NCBI GenBank assembly: GCA_934749845.1
Contig: CAKVHQ010000008.1
Span: 1 to 60,008, forward strand
Direction of reading: 5' to 3'
Origin: an uncultured Clostridia bacterium
Lineage (GTDB): Bacteria; Bacillota; Clostridia; Christensenellales; UBA1242
DNA length: 60,008 nucleotides
Part shown: positions 7,951-17,556 of the stretch, in pieces
Layout: every line of letters begins with the position of its first letter
Numbering within the stretch: position 1 is the stretch's first letter
The notes under the pieces: generated by a model
Seen by the model: only the letters and a program-made list of their open reading frames with translations
Told to the model about the DNA's origin: nothing
Database searches by the model: none
Translations under genes and position numbers: made by a program

Positions 7951-9912
7951 ATGGAAGAAACTCAAAAACAACTGGAAAGAATGAAAAGTTTAATTGAAGA
8001 AATTAACTTTCATAATTACAATTATTACAGCCTAGATAATCCCACAATTAGCGATGCAGAATGGGACAAGTTATATGATGAACTTTTAACGCTAGAAAAA
8101 CAAACGGGAATTGTTTTTGATGATTCGCCAAGCAAGCGTGTTGGTGGGGAAATTTTGGATAAATTCCAAAAATACACGCACAAAGTTCCTTATTATAGTT
8201 TGGAAAAATCTAACACATATTCAAGACTTAAAGAGTGGTTTGATGATATAAAAAAAGAAGTGCCAAATGCTTCGTTTTTTGTGGAATATAAATACGATGG
8301 TTTAACAATTAGCATAACCTATAAAAACGGTGTTTTAGTTAACGCTGCCACTCGTGGAAACGGCTTTGTTGGCGAAGATGTTACCGAGCAAGTTAAAACA
8401 ATACGAACTGTTCCACTTAAAATAGATTTTAAAGGCGAATTAGTTGTTCAAGGCGAAGGCATAATGAAGTTAAGCGAACTGGAAAAGTACAATAAAACAG
8501 CACTTGTTCCACTTAAAAATGCAAGAAACGCAGCAGCAGGAGCAATTAGAAACCTAGACCCAAAAGTTACTAAATCTCGTAATCTTGATGTGATTTTTTA
8601 CTCTGTAAATTATATTAAAGGAAAAGAGTTTGAATCTCAACAAGAAATGCACGAGTTTTTAAAGAAAAACAAGTTTAATGTAAACAAAAATGTTCACATT
8701 TGCTCGCAGTACGAAGAAGTTGAAAAACAAGTTCATAAAATTGATGAAGAAAAGTATGGGCTTGACTTTTTGATTGACGGTGCTGTTATTAAACTTAATA
8801 ACATTAAGCAAAGAGAAATTTTTGGCTTTACAAGTAAATTCCCAAAATGGGCAATCGCTTTTAAGTTTGAAGCACAAGAATTATCAACAAAACTTATTGA
8901 TGTTGTTTGGCAAGTGGGCAGAACTGGAAAACTAACACCTATTGGCTTAATTGAACCTGTAGAACTAGCGGGAGCGACTGTAAAAAAAGCCACGCTAAAC
9001 AACATGAACGATATTGAAAGAAAAAATGTTAAATTTGGCTCTTATGTTTTCGTAAGGCGAAGCAACGAAGTTATTCCGGAAATTTTGGGTATCGCAAGGG
9101 ACTGTGAAAATAGTAAACAAATTGTTCCGCCAGTAAATTGCCCAAGTTGTGGCACAAAGTTGGTGGAAGTTGGTGCAAATTTATTCTGCCCAAATTACTA
9201 TTGCCAAGAGCAAATAGACGACAGAATAACTCACTTTGCAAGTCGTGACGCAATGAACATCGAAGGTGTAAGTGAAAAAACAGTTGGTCAGTTCCGTGAA
9301 AAATTGGGAGTAAAAACTATTGCAGATTTATACGATTTAACTCCGCAACAACTTTATACTCTTGACAGTTTTAAGGATAAAAAAGTTGACAATTATTTTA
9401 AGCAACTTGAAAAAAGCAAAAATGTTTCTTTGCAAAAATTTATTTACGCACTTGGCATTTTAAATATCGGCAAAAAGGCGTCAAAAGACCTTGTTAAGCA
9501 CTTTAAAACTTTTGAAAATATTAAAAATGCTAGTGTTGAAGAAATTGCTCAAATTTACGATTTTGGTCTTATCATGGCTCAAAATGTTTATGACTTTTTC
9601 CGCGAGCCACACAACCAACAAATTTTGGAAAGACTAAAAAACGCAGGCATTAAAGTTGAAGAAAACACTTCGTCTTTAAAAAGTAATAAACTTGAAAATC
9701 TTACATTTGTTTTAACAGGAACTCTTCCAAATTTATCTCGTGATGAAGCTACCGAAATTATCGAGTCACATGGCGGAAAAACAAGTTCGTCAGTATCAAA
9801 AAACACAAGTTTTGTTTTGCTTGGAGAAAATGCAGGCAGTAAACTTGAGAAAGCACAAAAACTTGGAATTAAAACAATCACAGAGCAACAATTTTTGGAT
9901 ATGATTAAATAA
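7951..9912 (+). CDS. ligA: NAD-dependent DNA ligase
   Basis: Seals nicks in replication and repair using NAD+. 653 aa, normal length. Domain Ia YYSLDNPTISDAEWDKLYDEL at the N-terminus; adenylated Lys in EYKYDG (about residue 114); OB fold; four-Cys zinc site (CPSCG...CPNYYC, about residues 400-423); helix-hairpin-helix repeats; C-terminal BRCT domain (LTFVLTGTLPNLSRDE) from about residue 580. Preceded by AAGGGG at 7940. Cotranscribed with pcrA. Confidence 0.97.
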   Translation: MEETQKQLERMKSLIEEINFHNYNYYSLDNPTISDAEWDKLYDELLTLEKQTGIVFDDSPSKRVGGEILDKFQKYTHKVPYYSLEKSNTYSRLKEWFDDIKKEVPNASFFVEYKYDGLTISITYKNGVLVNAATRGNGFVGEDVTEQVKTIRTVPLKIDFKGELVVQGEGIMKLSELEKYNKTALVPLKNARNAAAGAIRNLDPKVTKSRNLDVIFYSVNYIKGKEFESQQEMHEFLKKNKFNVNKNVHICSQYEEVEKQVHKIDEEKYGLDFLIDGAVIKLNNIKQREIFGFTSKFPKWAIAFKFEAQELSTKLIDVVWQVGRTGKLTPIGLIEPVELAGATVKKATLNNMNDIERKNVKFGSYVFVRRSNEVIPEILGIARDCENSKQIVPPVNCPSCGTKLVEVGANLFCPNYYCQEQIDDRITHFASRDAMNIEGVSEKTVGQFREKLGVKTIADLYDLTPQQLYTLDSFKDKKVDNYFKQLEKSKNVSLQKFIYALGILNIGKKASKDLVKHFKTFENIKNASVEEIAQIYDFGLIMAQNVYDFFREPHNQQILERLKNAGIKVEENTSSLKSNKLENLTFVLTGTLPNLSRDEATEIIESHGGKTSSSVSKNTSFVLLGENAGSKLEKAQKLGIKTITEQQFLDMIK

Positions 9913-9937
9913 AGTTTGGTTTTGCCAAACTTTTTTA
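9911..9937 (+). terminator. Terminator after ligA
   Basis: AAAGTTTGG-tttt-GCCAAACTT stem followed by T-run. Confidence 0.85.
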
Positions 9938-10082
9938 TATTTGTTATTTTGCAGTTATTTGAAATGTGGCGAAATAAAAAAACATTTTGTTTAAAATAAT
10001 TGATAAGCACATTATTTTGTGTTAAAATATATCGTTTATATTTTTAAATATACTATTGCAATTTGAAAGGAAGATATTTAGT

Positions 10083-10370
10083 ATGGAAATTACAAGCGAA
10101 TTAGTAAATCACTTGGCAGAATTGTCAAGACTAGAATTTACCGAACAAGAAAGAGAAAATTTTAAGCAAGAATTTGCCAAAACTTTGGAGCAGGTGGACA
10201 AACTTGCTCAAGCAGACCTATCTAATGTTAAGATTGTTGAAAATATGCTTGAAGCAGATTCACAACTACGCCCAGATGAAATTAAGCAAGGCTTATCGGT
10301 TAAAGATGTTGTTAAAAACGCACCAGATAGTTTGGGCAACAGCGTGTTAGTTCCAGTGGAAATTGTGTAA
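10083..10370 (+). CDS. gatC: Asp-tRNA(Asn)/Glu-tRNA(Gln) amidotransferase subunit C
   Basis: 95-aa stabilising subunit of GatCAB, the enzyme that amidates misacylated Asp-tRNA(Asn) and Glu-tRNA(Gln). HLAELSRLEFTEQE at the N-terminus and the LRPDEI segment are family hallmarks. The ATG at 10083 has AAAGGAAG just upstream and matches family N-termini. First gene of gatC-gatA-gatB, separated by 18 nt and then a stop/start overlap. Confidence 0.93.
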   Translation: MEITSELVNHLAELSRLEFTEQERENFKQEFAKTLEQVDKLAQADLSNVKIVENMLEADSQLRPDEIKQGLSVKDVVKNAPDSLGNSVLVPVEIV

Positions 10371-10388
10371 TTAGGATAAGGAAGATTT

Positions 10389-11828
10389 ATGGAATTTTTA
10401 GAAAAATCACTAACTGAAATTATTAAAGATTTGGAAAACGGAGTTGTAACAAGTGAGCAACTTGTTTTAATGTGTAAACAAAGAATTGAACAAACAAAAA
10501 ATTTGAATGCTTTAAACTCCACTTGCTTTGAACAAGCGCTTGAAAGAGCAAAGCAAATTGATTTAAAACGAAAAAATGGCGAAAAACTTGGAAAACTTGC
10601 AGGTGTGCCAGTTGTTATTAAAGACAATATTAATAAAATAGGAACAAAAACCACATGTTCAAGCAAAATGCTTGAAAACTACGAGTCTGTTTATGATGCA
10701 ACTGTTGTTAAAAAATTAGAAAATGAAGATGCTATCATAATAGGCAAGGCAAACATGGACGAATTTGCAATGGGTTCATCAAACGAAAATTCTGCTTTCG
10801 GGCCTGTTTTAAACCCAGTTAACACAGAGTATGTTCCGGGTGGCTCAAGTGGCGGTAGCGTTGCAAGTGTAAAGGCTTGTCAGTGCTTTGCAAGCTTGGG
10901 TACAGACACAGGTGGTTCGGTAAGACAGCCATCAAGTTTATGTGGCGTGGTTGGTATCAAACCAACTTATTCAAGAGTCAGTCGTTATGGCGTTGTTGCT
11001 TTCGCAAGCAGTTTGGACCAAGTTGGACCAATAACACGAACTGTTGAAGATAATGCTCTTATGCTTGAAGTTTTGGCTGGCTATGACGAAAACGAAAACA
11101 CAAGCAGTAAAATGCCAGTTCCACAATACTCAAAAAATTTGGCAAAATCCATTAAAGGTTTGAAAATTGGTGTTGCAAAAGAATTTTTTGCACTTGGAAT
11201 GGACGAAGAAGTTGAAAAAGCAGTTAAACATGCAATAGAATTTTACAAAGCAAATGGTGCAGAAATTGTTGAAGTAAGTTTAAAAAATATTGATTTAGCA
11301 CTTTCAACTTACTATGTTCTATCCAGTGCCGAAGCATCAAGCAATTTGGGCAGATACGATGGCATTCGATATGGTTTTAGAGCAAAAGACTATACGAACT
11401 TGGAAAGCATTTACACAAAAACTAGAAGTGAAGGCTTTGGCAAAGAGGTTAAAAGAAGAATTATGCTTGGCAACTTTGTGTTGTCTAGTGGATACTTTGA
11501 CGCTTACTATAAACGCGCACAAAAAGTTCAAGCACTTTTAAAACAAGAGTTTAACGAGTGCTTTAACAAATGTGACGTTTTAATAAGCCCAGTTTCTCCA
11601 ACAACCGCATTTAAAATTGGAGAAAAAATTAACGACCATATGAAAATGTATTTAAGCGATGTCTACACAGTGCCTGTTAATGTTGTTGGCGTGCCAGCAA
11701 TAAGTTTCCCTTGCGGAAAGGACAGCAAAGGACTTCCAATCGGCTTGCAACTTATTGGAAAAATGTTTGATGAACAAACATTGTACGACTTGGCAAACTA
11801 TTTTGAAAAAAACGGAGGTGAACTATAA
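10389..11828 (+). CDS. gatA: GatCAB amidotransferase subunit A (amidase)
   Basis: Glutamine amidase subunit that supplies ammonia to GatB. 479 aa, full length. The Ser-cisSer-Lys triad is visible: Lys in PVVIKDNI (about residue 78), cis-Ser and nucleophile Ser in the PGGSSGGSVAS and GTDTGGSVRQPS loops (about residues 150-180). Its TAA overlaps the gatB ATG by one base, implying coupled translation. Confidence 0.96.
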   Translation: MEFLEKSLTEIIKDLENGVVTSEQLVLMCKQRIEQTKNLNALNSTCFEQALERAKQIDLKRKNGEKLGKLAGVPVVIKDNINKIGTKTTCSSKMLENYESVYDATVVKKLENEDAIIIGKANMDEFAMGSSNENSAFGPVLNPVNTEYVPGGSSGGSVASVKACQCFASLGTDTGGSVRQPSSLCGVVGIKPTYSRVSRYGVVAFASSLDQVGPITRTVEDNALMLEVLAGYDENENTSSKMPVPQYSKNLAKSIKGLKIGVAKEFFALGMDEEVEKAVKHAIEFYKANGAEIVEVSLKNIDLALSTYYVLSSAEASSNLGRYDGIRYGFRAKDYTNLESIYTKTRSEGFGKEVKRRIMLGNFVLSSGYFDAYYKRAQKVQALLKQEFNECFNKCDVLISPVSPTTAFKIGEKINDHMKMYLSDVYTVPVNVVGVPAISFPCGKDSKGLPIGLQLIGKMFDEQTLYDLANYFEKNGGEL

Positions 11829-13252
11829 TGGATTACGAAATGGTTATTGGTCTTGAAATTCACTCCGAACTTAAAACCAAAACAAAAGCATTTTGCTCTT
11901 GCGAAAATAAATTTGGCTTGGCTATTAACACCGCAACTTGCCCAGTTTGTATGGGACTTCCAGGCGCACTTCCAACAATCAACATGGAAGCAGTTAAGTA
12001 CTCAATAAAAAGTGGTTTAGCGTTTGATTGTAAAATTAACAATAAAGTTGTTTTTGAACGAAAAAATTACTTTTATCCAGATTTGTCAAAAGCATATCAA
12101 ATTAGCCAGTTAGAATTTCCAATGGCTGTTGATGGAAAAATTAGATATAAACTTGATGGCGAGGAAAAAATTTGCCGTATTAACAATATTCATATGGAAG
12201 AAGATGCTGGCAAGAATATTCACGATGATAAACTAAAAATTTCTTTGGTGGACTACAACCGTTGTGGCGTGCCACTAATTGAAATTGTAACCGAACCTGA
12301 CATTCATTCCGCACAAGAAGCCATGAAGGTTTTGGAGTCAATTAAAGAAACTTTAATTTCGATTGGAGTTAGTGACTGCAAAATGCAAGAAGGCTCGTTA
12401 AGATGCGATGTAAACTTGTCACTTCACAAAAAAGGCGAACCTTTTGGAACTAGAACTGAAATGAAAAACTTAAACAGTTTCAAAGCAGTTGGTAGAGCCA
12501 TTGAATATGAAGCATCAAGGCAAGCAAATATTTTGGCTAGCGGTGGAAAAATTGTTCAAGAAACTCGCCGTTGGGACGATAACTTGGGCGAAAACTTTTC
12601 ATTAAGAAGCAAGGAAAATAGCAACGATTACAGATATTTTAAAGACCCAGACTTAAAAGATGTGCATATTTCCAACGAATACATCGAATCTATTAAGGCG
12701 GAAATTGAAGAACTTCCTTATGATAAAAAAGAAAGATACGAAAAAGTTTTAAAACTTCCTTTACACGACATCAATGTTTTAACACTAGATAAAAAAATAA
12801 GCACCTTTTTTGAAGATTGCTTAAAACTTTATGATAATCCAAAGGTTGTTTCTAATTGGGTTATGGGCGATGCTTTAAGAAAAATTAAAGAAGATTTTAG
12901 TGACGATTACAACTTTAAAATTAGCCCACAAAATCTTGTGGAATTGATTAAACTTGTAGAGTCCAAACAACTTTCGGTAAACGCAAGTAAAGAAGTTTTA
13001 GACGCAATTTGGGGAACAGACAAAACACCACAACTTGCAATGGAAGAATTAGGACTTAAACAAACAAATAATGAAGACGAGATAGAACAAATTGTGCTTG
13101 AAGTTATTCAAAACAATCCACAAGCAATAAGCGATTATAAAAATGGAAACGAACGCACATTCACTTTCATTCTTGGTCAAGTTATGAAATTAAGTCGTGG
13201 AAAAGCCAACCCACAAATTGCAAAACAACTGCTTTTAAAACATTTAAGTTAA
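11828..13252 (+). CDS. gatB: GatCAB amidotransferase subunit B
   Basis: Binds the misacylated tRNA and carries out the kinase/transamidation step. 474 aa. Signature N-terminus MVIGLEIHSEL, zinc-type CSCEN...CPVCMGLPGALP, then VTEPD and the C-terminal YqeY-like tail. Ribosome site GGAGGTG lies inside the end of gatA. Last gene of the operon; a promoter for rpoZ follows. Confidence 0.97.
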   Translation: MDYEMVIGLEIHSELKTKTKAFCSCENKFGLAINTATCPVCMGLPGALPTINMEAVKYSIKSGLAFDCKINNKVVFERKNYFYPDLSKAYQISQLEFPMAVDGKIRYKLDGEEKICRINNIHMEEDAGKNIHDDKLKISLVDYNRCGVPLIEIVTEPDIHSAQEAMKVLESIKETLISIGVSDCKMQEGSLRCDVNLSLHKKGEPFGTRTEMKNLNSFKAVGRAIEYEASRQANILASGGKIVQETRRWDDNLGENFSLRSKENSNDYRYFKDPDLKDVHISNEYIESIKAEIEELPYDKKERYEKVLKLPLHDINVLTLDKKISTFFEDCLKLYDNPKVVSNWVMGDALRKIKEDFSDDYNFKISPQNLVELIKLVESKQLSVNASKEVLDAIWGTDKTPQLAMEELGLKQTNNEDEIEQIVLEVIQNNPQAISDYKNGNERTFTFILGQVMKLSRGKANPQIAKQLLLKHLS

Positions 13253-13282
13253 TTTAAAGCAAAAAGTTTTTTAAACTTTCAC

Positions 13283-13311
13283 TTGACAAACTTTGTTTGA
13301 ACAAATAAAAT
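13283..13311 (+). promoter_or_regulatory. Sigma-A type promoter of rpoZ
   Basis: TTGACA at 13283-13288, 17-nt spacer, TAAAAT at 13306-13311. Confidence 0.8.
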
Positions 13312-13332
13312 ATAGAAAATAAGGAGCGTATT

Positions 13333-13527
13333 ATGTTAAATCAACCACCAGTAGAAGAACTCACAAAAAAAGTGGGCGATAAATATAAACTTTCAATCGT
13401 TGTTTCAAAAAGGGCAAGAGAAATTCAAAAACGCAATATAGAGCAAGAAATTCAAGTGCCTGAAAAAACAGAAATAACCGAAGCCGCATACGAAGTGTAT
13501 GACGGAAAAGTTGTTGCAGACAGATAA
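13333..13527 (+). CDS. rpoZ: RNA polymerase omega subunit
   Basis: 64-aa omega subunit that helps assemble and stabilise beta prime. Recognised from LTKKVGDKYKLSIVVSKRAREI, the conserved helix of the family. AAGGAGCG precedes the ATG. Own promoter and own terminator (13527-13550), so it is a monocistron, or read-through feeds priA, its usual neighbour. Confidence 0.88.
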   Translation: MLNQPPVEELTKKVGDKYKLSIVVSKRAREIQKRNIEQEIQVPEKTEITEAAYEVYDGKVVADR

Positions 13528-13550
13528 ATCAGCCAAGCGCTGATTTTTTT
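13527..13550 (+). terminator. Terminator after rpoZ
   Basis: AATCAGC-caagc-GCTGATT stem and seven T. Confidence 0.85.
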
Positions 13551-13641
13551 GTGCCTAAAATATCACTTAATTTTAAATTTTGTTTTGCCATATTTTGTTT
13601 TAATAGTAAAATATATTTATAGTTTTATTAAAGGGAGAATT

Positions 13642-15831
13642 ATGTTCGCAAGAGTTATAGTCGATGTGCAATCAAGTTTGGTAGACAAAATTTTTGACTA
13701 CTCTTGTTGTGACGACTTAAAAGTTGGCAGTCGTGTGCTTGTTCCGTTTGGAAACAGAAGCATAGAAGGTTATGTTATTGAAATTTCAAGCCACACAGAT
13801 GTGCCACCAGATAAATTAAAAAGCGTTGTTAAAGTTCTTGACGACGAACCAGTTTTAACTGATGAGATGTTAAAACTTTCGCAATTTATGATTGAAAAAT
13901 ATAACCTTAAAACAATCGACACTTTAAGGTTATTTTTGCCAAGTGGAATGCGAAATAACAAAGTTAAAACACAATTTGTGAAAATTTTCTCGCTTACGAA
14001 TGGCTATGAGAGTAAACTAAGTTTAGTAAAAAAAACCGCAAAAAATCAATTAGAACTAATTGAATTTTTAAAGCAAAATTTGCAAGCAACAAGTGTTAGT
14101 TTAAACACTAAATTTGGCACCAGTAGTGTTAAAAGTCTGCAAGAAAAAGGCATTATTGATTTTGTACAAAACCAAATTAACCGTGTGCCTCAAGTTAAAA
14201 AAATCGAAAATATAAATCACCAATTAACACCGCTTCAACAAAGAGTGGTTGACCAAATTTTGCAAGGTGGCAAGCAGACTTTTTTGCTTCATGGCGTAAC
14301 GGGCAGTGGAAAAACCGAAGTTTATATGCATGTAATTTCACAAATAATTAAAAGTGATAAAACTGCAATAATGTTAGTTCCCGAAATTTCACTCACTCCA
14401 CAAGTTATGCAAAACTTTGTTGCAAGGTTTGGCGATAATGTTGCAATTTTGCACAGTGGACTTAGTCAAGGCGAGCGATTTGATGAATGGCAACGAATTA
14501 AGCAAGGCAAGGCAAAAATTGTTGTTGGGGCAAGGTCGGCTATTTTTGCTCCATTAAAAAATATTGGCATAATTATTATTGATGAGGAGCATGATTCCAG
14601 TTATTATAGCGAGAACAATCCAAGATATTTCACTCATGAAGTGGCTAAATTTAGGGCAAATTACAATAACTGCGGGCTTGTGCTTGGAAGTGCAACACCT
14701 TCGGTGGAAGACTACTATAAAGCCCAGAGTGGAGAATATAAACTTTGTGAAATGCCCGTTAGGGTTAACTCAAAGGATATGCCTGAAATAACTATTGTTG
14801 ATATGCTTAACGAAATTTATAATGGCAATTCTTCGATGTTTTCAATCTGCATGCTAGAAAAAATTTCACAGAAAATTGAAAAGGGCGAGCAAACTATAAT
14901 CTTTTTAAACAGGCGTGGATACAATAGTTTTGTGATGTGCAAAGATTGTGGCTACACCGCAAAATGCGAAGATTGTGATGTTAGCCTTGTGTATCACAAA
15001 GAGGATAACGAACTTAAATGCCACTATTGTGGCAAACGCTATAAGATGCTAAAAGAATGCCCAAATTGCCATAGCAAGTATATAAGATATGGTGCAATAG
15101 GAACTCAAAAAGTTGTGGAAGAATTGCAAAAAATTTTCCCTGCTGTGAAGATTTTTAGGTTGGATAACGACACCACAAAAACCAAGAACAGTCACGAACA
15201 AATTTTAAGTGAATTTGCTAATGCAAAGCCAAGTATTTTGGTTGGAACACAAATGATAGCCAAAGGTCACGACTTTCCGCTAGTAACTCTTGTTGGCATT
15301 ATAGACGCAGATGTTTCACTTCATTTTAGCGATTACAGGGCTAACGAGAGAACTTTCAACCTAATCACGCAGGTGTCTGGCAGAGCGGGCAGAAGCGATA
15401 AAAAAGGCGAAGTTGTGCTTCAAACCTATATGCCAAAACACTATGTTTATAGGTACGCCAGCGAATATAACTATAAAAAGTTTTACGAAAGAGAGTTGAA
15501 TTTAAGAAAGGTTACTAACTTCCCACCATTTAGCGTGGTTGTTAGGGTTCTTGTTTCAAGCGAGAAAGAAGAACTCGCTGTTGAAACAACAAAAGTTATT
15601 TTTGAAAAAATTAAGCAACTTAAAGACCAAAATAGTGCTAACTTTTTCTTTCTTGGTGCGATGAAGTCGCCCGTTAAGAGAATTGAAAAAAAATATCGCT
15701 ATCAAATTTTGATGCGTATTAAACCAAATGAATACGATAAAATTATTTCGCAAATTTTTGACATTGTAAAAATGTCAAAGCATAGGCTAGTTAATGTTTT
15801 TGTAGAGCAAAACCCACAAAATTTAAGTTAA
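13642..15831 (+). CDS. priA: Primosomal protein N' (replication restart helicase)
   Basis: Recognises stalled forks and reloads DnaB. 729 aa from the ATG at 13642, which has AAGGGAG upstream and a standard MFARVIVDV N-terminus; the frame is open further upstream but without a start signal. Motifs: 3'-DNA-binding domain (about residues 1-100), Walker A GVTGSGKTEVY, Walker B IIDEEHDSSY, four zinc-binding CxxC pairs (CKDCGYTAKCEDC...CHYCGKRYKMLKECPNC) and QVSGRAGR motif VI. Heads the conserved priA-def-fmt-rlmN-rpe order. Confidence 0.97.
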   Translation: MFARVIVDVQSSLVDKIFDYSCCDDLKVGSRVLVPFGNRSIEGYVIEISSHTDVPPDKLKSVVKVLDDEPVLTDEMLKLSQFMIEKYNLKTIDTLRLFLPSGMRNNKVKTQFVKIFSLTNGYESKLSLVKKTAKNQLELIEFLKQNLQATSVSLNTKFGTSSVKSLQEKGIIDFVQNQINRVPQVKKIENINHQLTPLQQRVVDQILQGGKQTFLLHGVTGSGKTEVYMHVISQIIKSDKTAIMLVPEISLTPQVMQNFVARFGDNVAILHSGLSQGERFDEWQRIKQGKAKIVVGARSAIFAPLKNIGIIIIDEEHDSSYYSENNPRYFTHEVAKFRANYNNCGLVLGSATPSVEDYYKAQSGEYKLCEMPVRVNSKDMPEITIVDMLNEIYNGNSSMFSICMLEKISQKIEKGEQTIIFLNRRGYNSFVMCKDCGYTAKCEDCDVSLVYHKEDNELKCHYCGKRYKMLKECPNCHSKYIRYGAIGTQKVVEELQKIFPAVKIFRLDNDTTKTKNSHEQILSEFANAKPSILVGTQMIAKGHDFPLVTLVGIIDADVSLHFSDYRANERTFNLITQVSGRAGRSDKKGEVVLQTYMPKHYVYRYASEYNYKKFYERELNLRKVTNFPPFSVVVRVLVSSEKEELAVETTKVIFEKIKQLKDQNSANFFFLGAMKSPVKRIEKKYRYQILMRIKPNEYDKIISQIFDIVKMSKHRLVNVFVEQNPQNLS

Positions 15832-15943
15832 AAAAACCTAGCATGTTAAGTGTGCTTCCAAAAAATGTATGCAGGCTTTATATTGACCTTTTCAAAAAAA
15901 TGGCGTAAAATGCTAATTAAGAATATAAAATATTGGAGTAATT

Positions 15944-16411
15944 ATGGCAATTAGAAATATAGTTTTTAGTGATGAACCACTTATAAGAAAGAAATGTCGC
16001 CCAGTTGAAAATTTTGATGAAAATTTATGGACTCTTCTTGACGACATGAAAGAAACCATGGAAAAAAACGATGGCGTTGGCATTGCAGCCCCACAAGTTG
16101 GAGTGCTTAAACGCGTTTGCGTTGTTGAAGCATGTGGAATGTTTTTGGAACTTATAAATCCAGAAATTATCAGCAAAAAAGGCAAACAAGTTGGGGAAGA
16201 AGGCTGTTTAAGCGTTAAGGACTACACCGGTCTTGTTGAACGCCCACAAACTCTCACAATTCGCGCATTTAACCGCTATGGCAGTGAATATGTAATCACA
16301 GTGAACGATTTTATGGCAGTTGTTTGCAGTCACGAAACCGACCATCTTGATGGAATATTATTTATTGACAAAGCCAAAGAACTTTACAAAAAACCTGTGC
16401 TAAAAAATTAG
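15944..16411 (+). CDS. def: Peptide deformylase
   Basis: Metallo-hydrolase removing the N-formyl group from new proteins. 155 aa. Motif 1 GVGIAAPQVG (residues 45-54), motif 2 EGCLSV with the metal Cys, motif 3 HETDHLDG with both metal His and catalytic Glu (the common form is HExDHLxG). Works with fmt just downstream. TTGGAG precedes the ATG. Confidence 0.97.
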   Translation: MAIRNIVFSDEPLIRKKCRPVENFDENLWTLLDDMKETMEKNDGVGIAAPQVGVLKRVCVVEACGMFLELINPEIISKKGKQVGEEGCLSVKDYTGLVERPQTLTIRAFNRYGSEYVITVNDFMAVVCSHETDHLDGILFIDKAKELYKKPVLKN

Positions 16412-16574
16412 TTTAATCATATTTAGTTAAAGTTCTTAACTTGACTATGGCTACTTTGTTGAAAAACTTTTTGCAAAATAAACAATTTTTAAATATATAA
16501 ACTAATCGCCACAAAGTGTTATGCTTTTTGGCTTTTTTTTGTTAAAATATTTTTATTAGGAAGGATTATTTAAA

Positions 16575-17546
16575 ATGAAAATTATTTTTATGGGAACACC
16601 ACATTTTGCCGAAAATGTGCTTGAAAAACTTATAAATTCTAGACATCAAGTTGTTGCTGTTGTTTGCCAGCCAGACAAATTGGTGGGAAGAAAACAAATT
16701 TTGGAATGTCCACCAACAAAGTTGCTTGCTCAAAAACATAATATTCCTGTATATCAATTTGCAAAAATTAGATTGGAAGGGGCTGAGCCACTTAAAAAAA
16801 TTGATGCCGACATAATGGTAACAAGTGCATATGGTCAAATTTTAAGCCAAGAGATTTTGGATATAACCAAATATGGCGTATATAATGTGCATGGCTCTGT
16901 TTTGCCAAAATATAGGGGCAGTTCGCCAATTCAATGGAGTTTGATAAATGGCGAAAAAACTTTGGGCGTTACAATTTTAAAAACTCAAGCGGGCATGGAC
17001 GATGGCCCAATTTTGCACACACAAGAGTTTGATATTCAAGAAACAGACACTGTTTCATCACTAATGGAAAAAATAAGTTTGATGGGTGCAGACTTGCTTT
17101 TAAAAAGCCTTGACGAAATTGAAAACGGAACAGCAGTTTTGGTTAAACAAGACGAAGCCCAAGCCACAAAATGCACAATGCTAAAAAAAGAAAATGCAGG
17201 AATTGACTTTAACTTGCCTGCACAAAATATAGTAAACTTTGTTCGTGGAATGGAAGAGTGGCCAGTGGCTTTTTGCCATCTTAATGGTGTAATGCTAAAA
17301 ATTTACAAAGCAAATGCAAGAACTTTGGAAGAACTTTGCTTGGGTTTAGATAGCCAAATTTCGCTTGATGAAATCTCCAATATGCCAGTTGGAACTGTAA
17401 TTTACAGTGGCAAAAAAGGTGTTTTTGTTAAATGTAATAACTCGGCGGTGGAACTGTTGGAGTTGCAACTTGAAGGTGGCAAAAAAATGTCCGCCAAAGA
17501 TTTTGCAAACGGCAAAAAAATTCAAGCAGGAATGATGCTTAATTAA
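16575..17546 (+). CDS. fmt: Methionyl-tRNA formyltransferase
   Basis: Formylates Met-tRNA(fMet) with 10-formyl-THF. 323 aa. FMGTPHFAENVL at the N-terminus, VYNVHGSVLPKYRGSSPIQW with the catalytic Asn and His, and MDDGP with the Asp. C-terminal OB-like tRNA-binding domain from about residue 205. AGGAAGG precedes the ATG. Ends 10 nt before rlmN, so they are cotranscribed. Confidence 0.97.
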   Translation: MKIIFMGTPHFAENVLEKLINSRHQVVAVVCQPDKLVGRKQILECPPTKLLAQKHNIPVYQFAKIRLEGAEPLKKIDADIMVTSAYGQILSQEILDITKYGVYNVHGSVLPKYRGSSPIQWSLINGEKTLGVTILKTQAGMDDGPILHTQEFDIQETDTVSSLMEKISLMGADLLLKSLDEIENGTAVLVKQDEAQATKCTMLKKENAGIDFNLPAQNIVNFVRGMEEWPVAFCHLNGVMLKIYKANARTLEELCLGLDSQISLDEISNMPVGTVIYSGKKGVFVKCNNSAVELLELQLEGGKKMSAKDFANGKKIQAGMMLN

Positions 17547-17556
17547 GTGGGGAAAA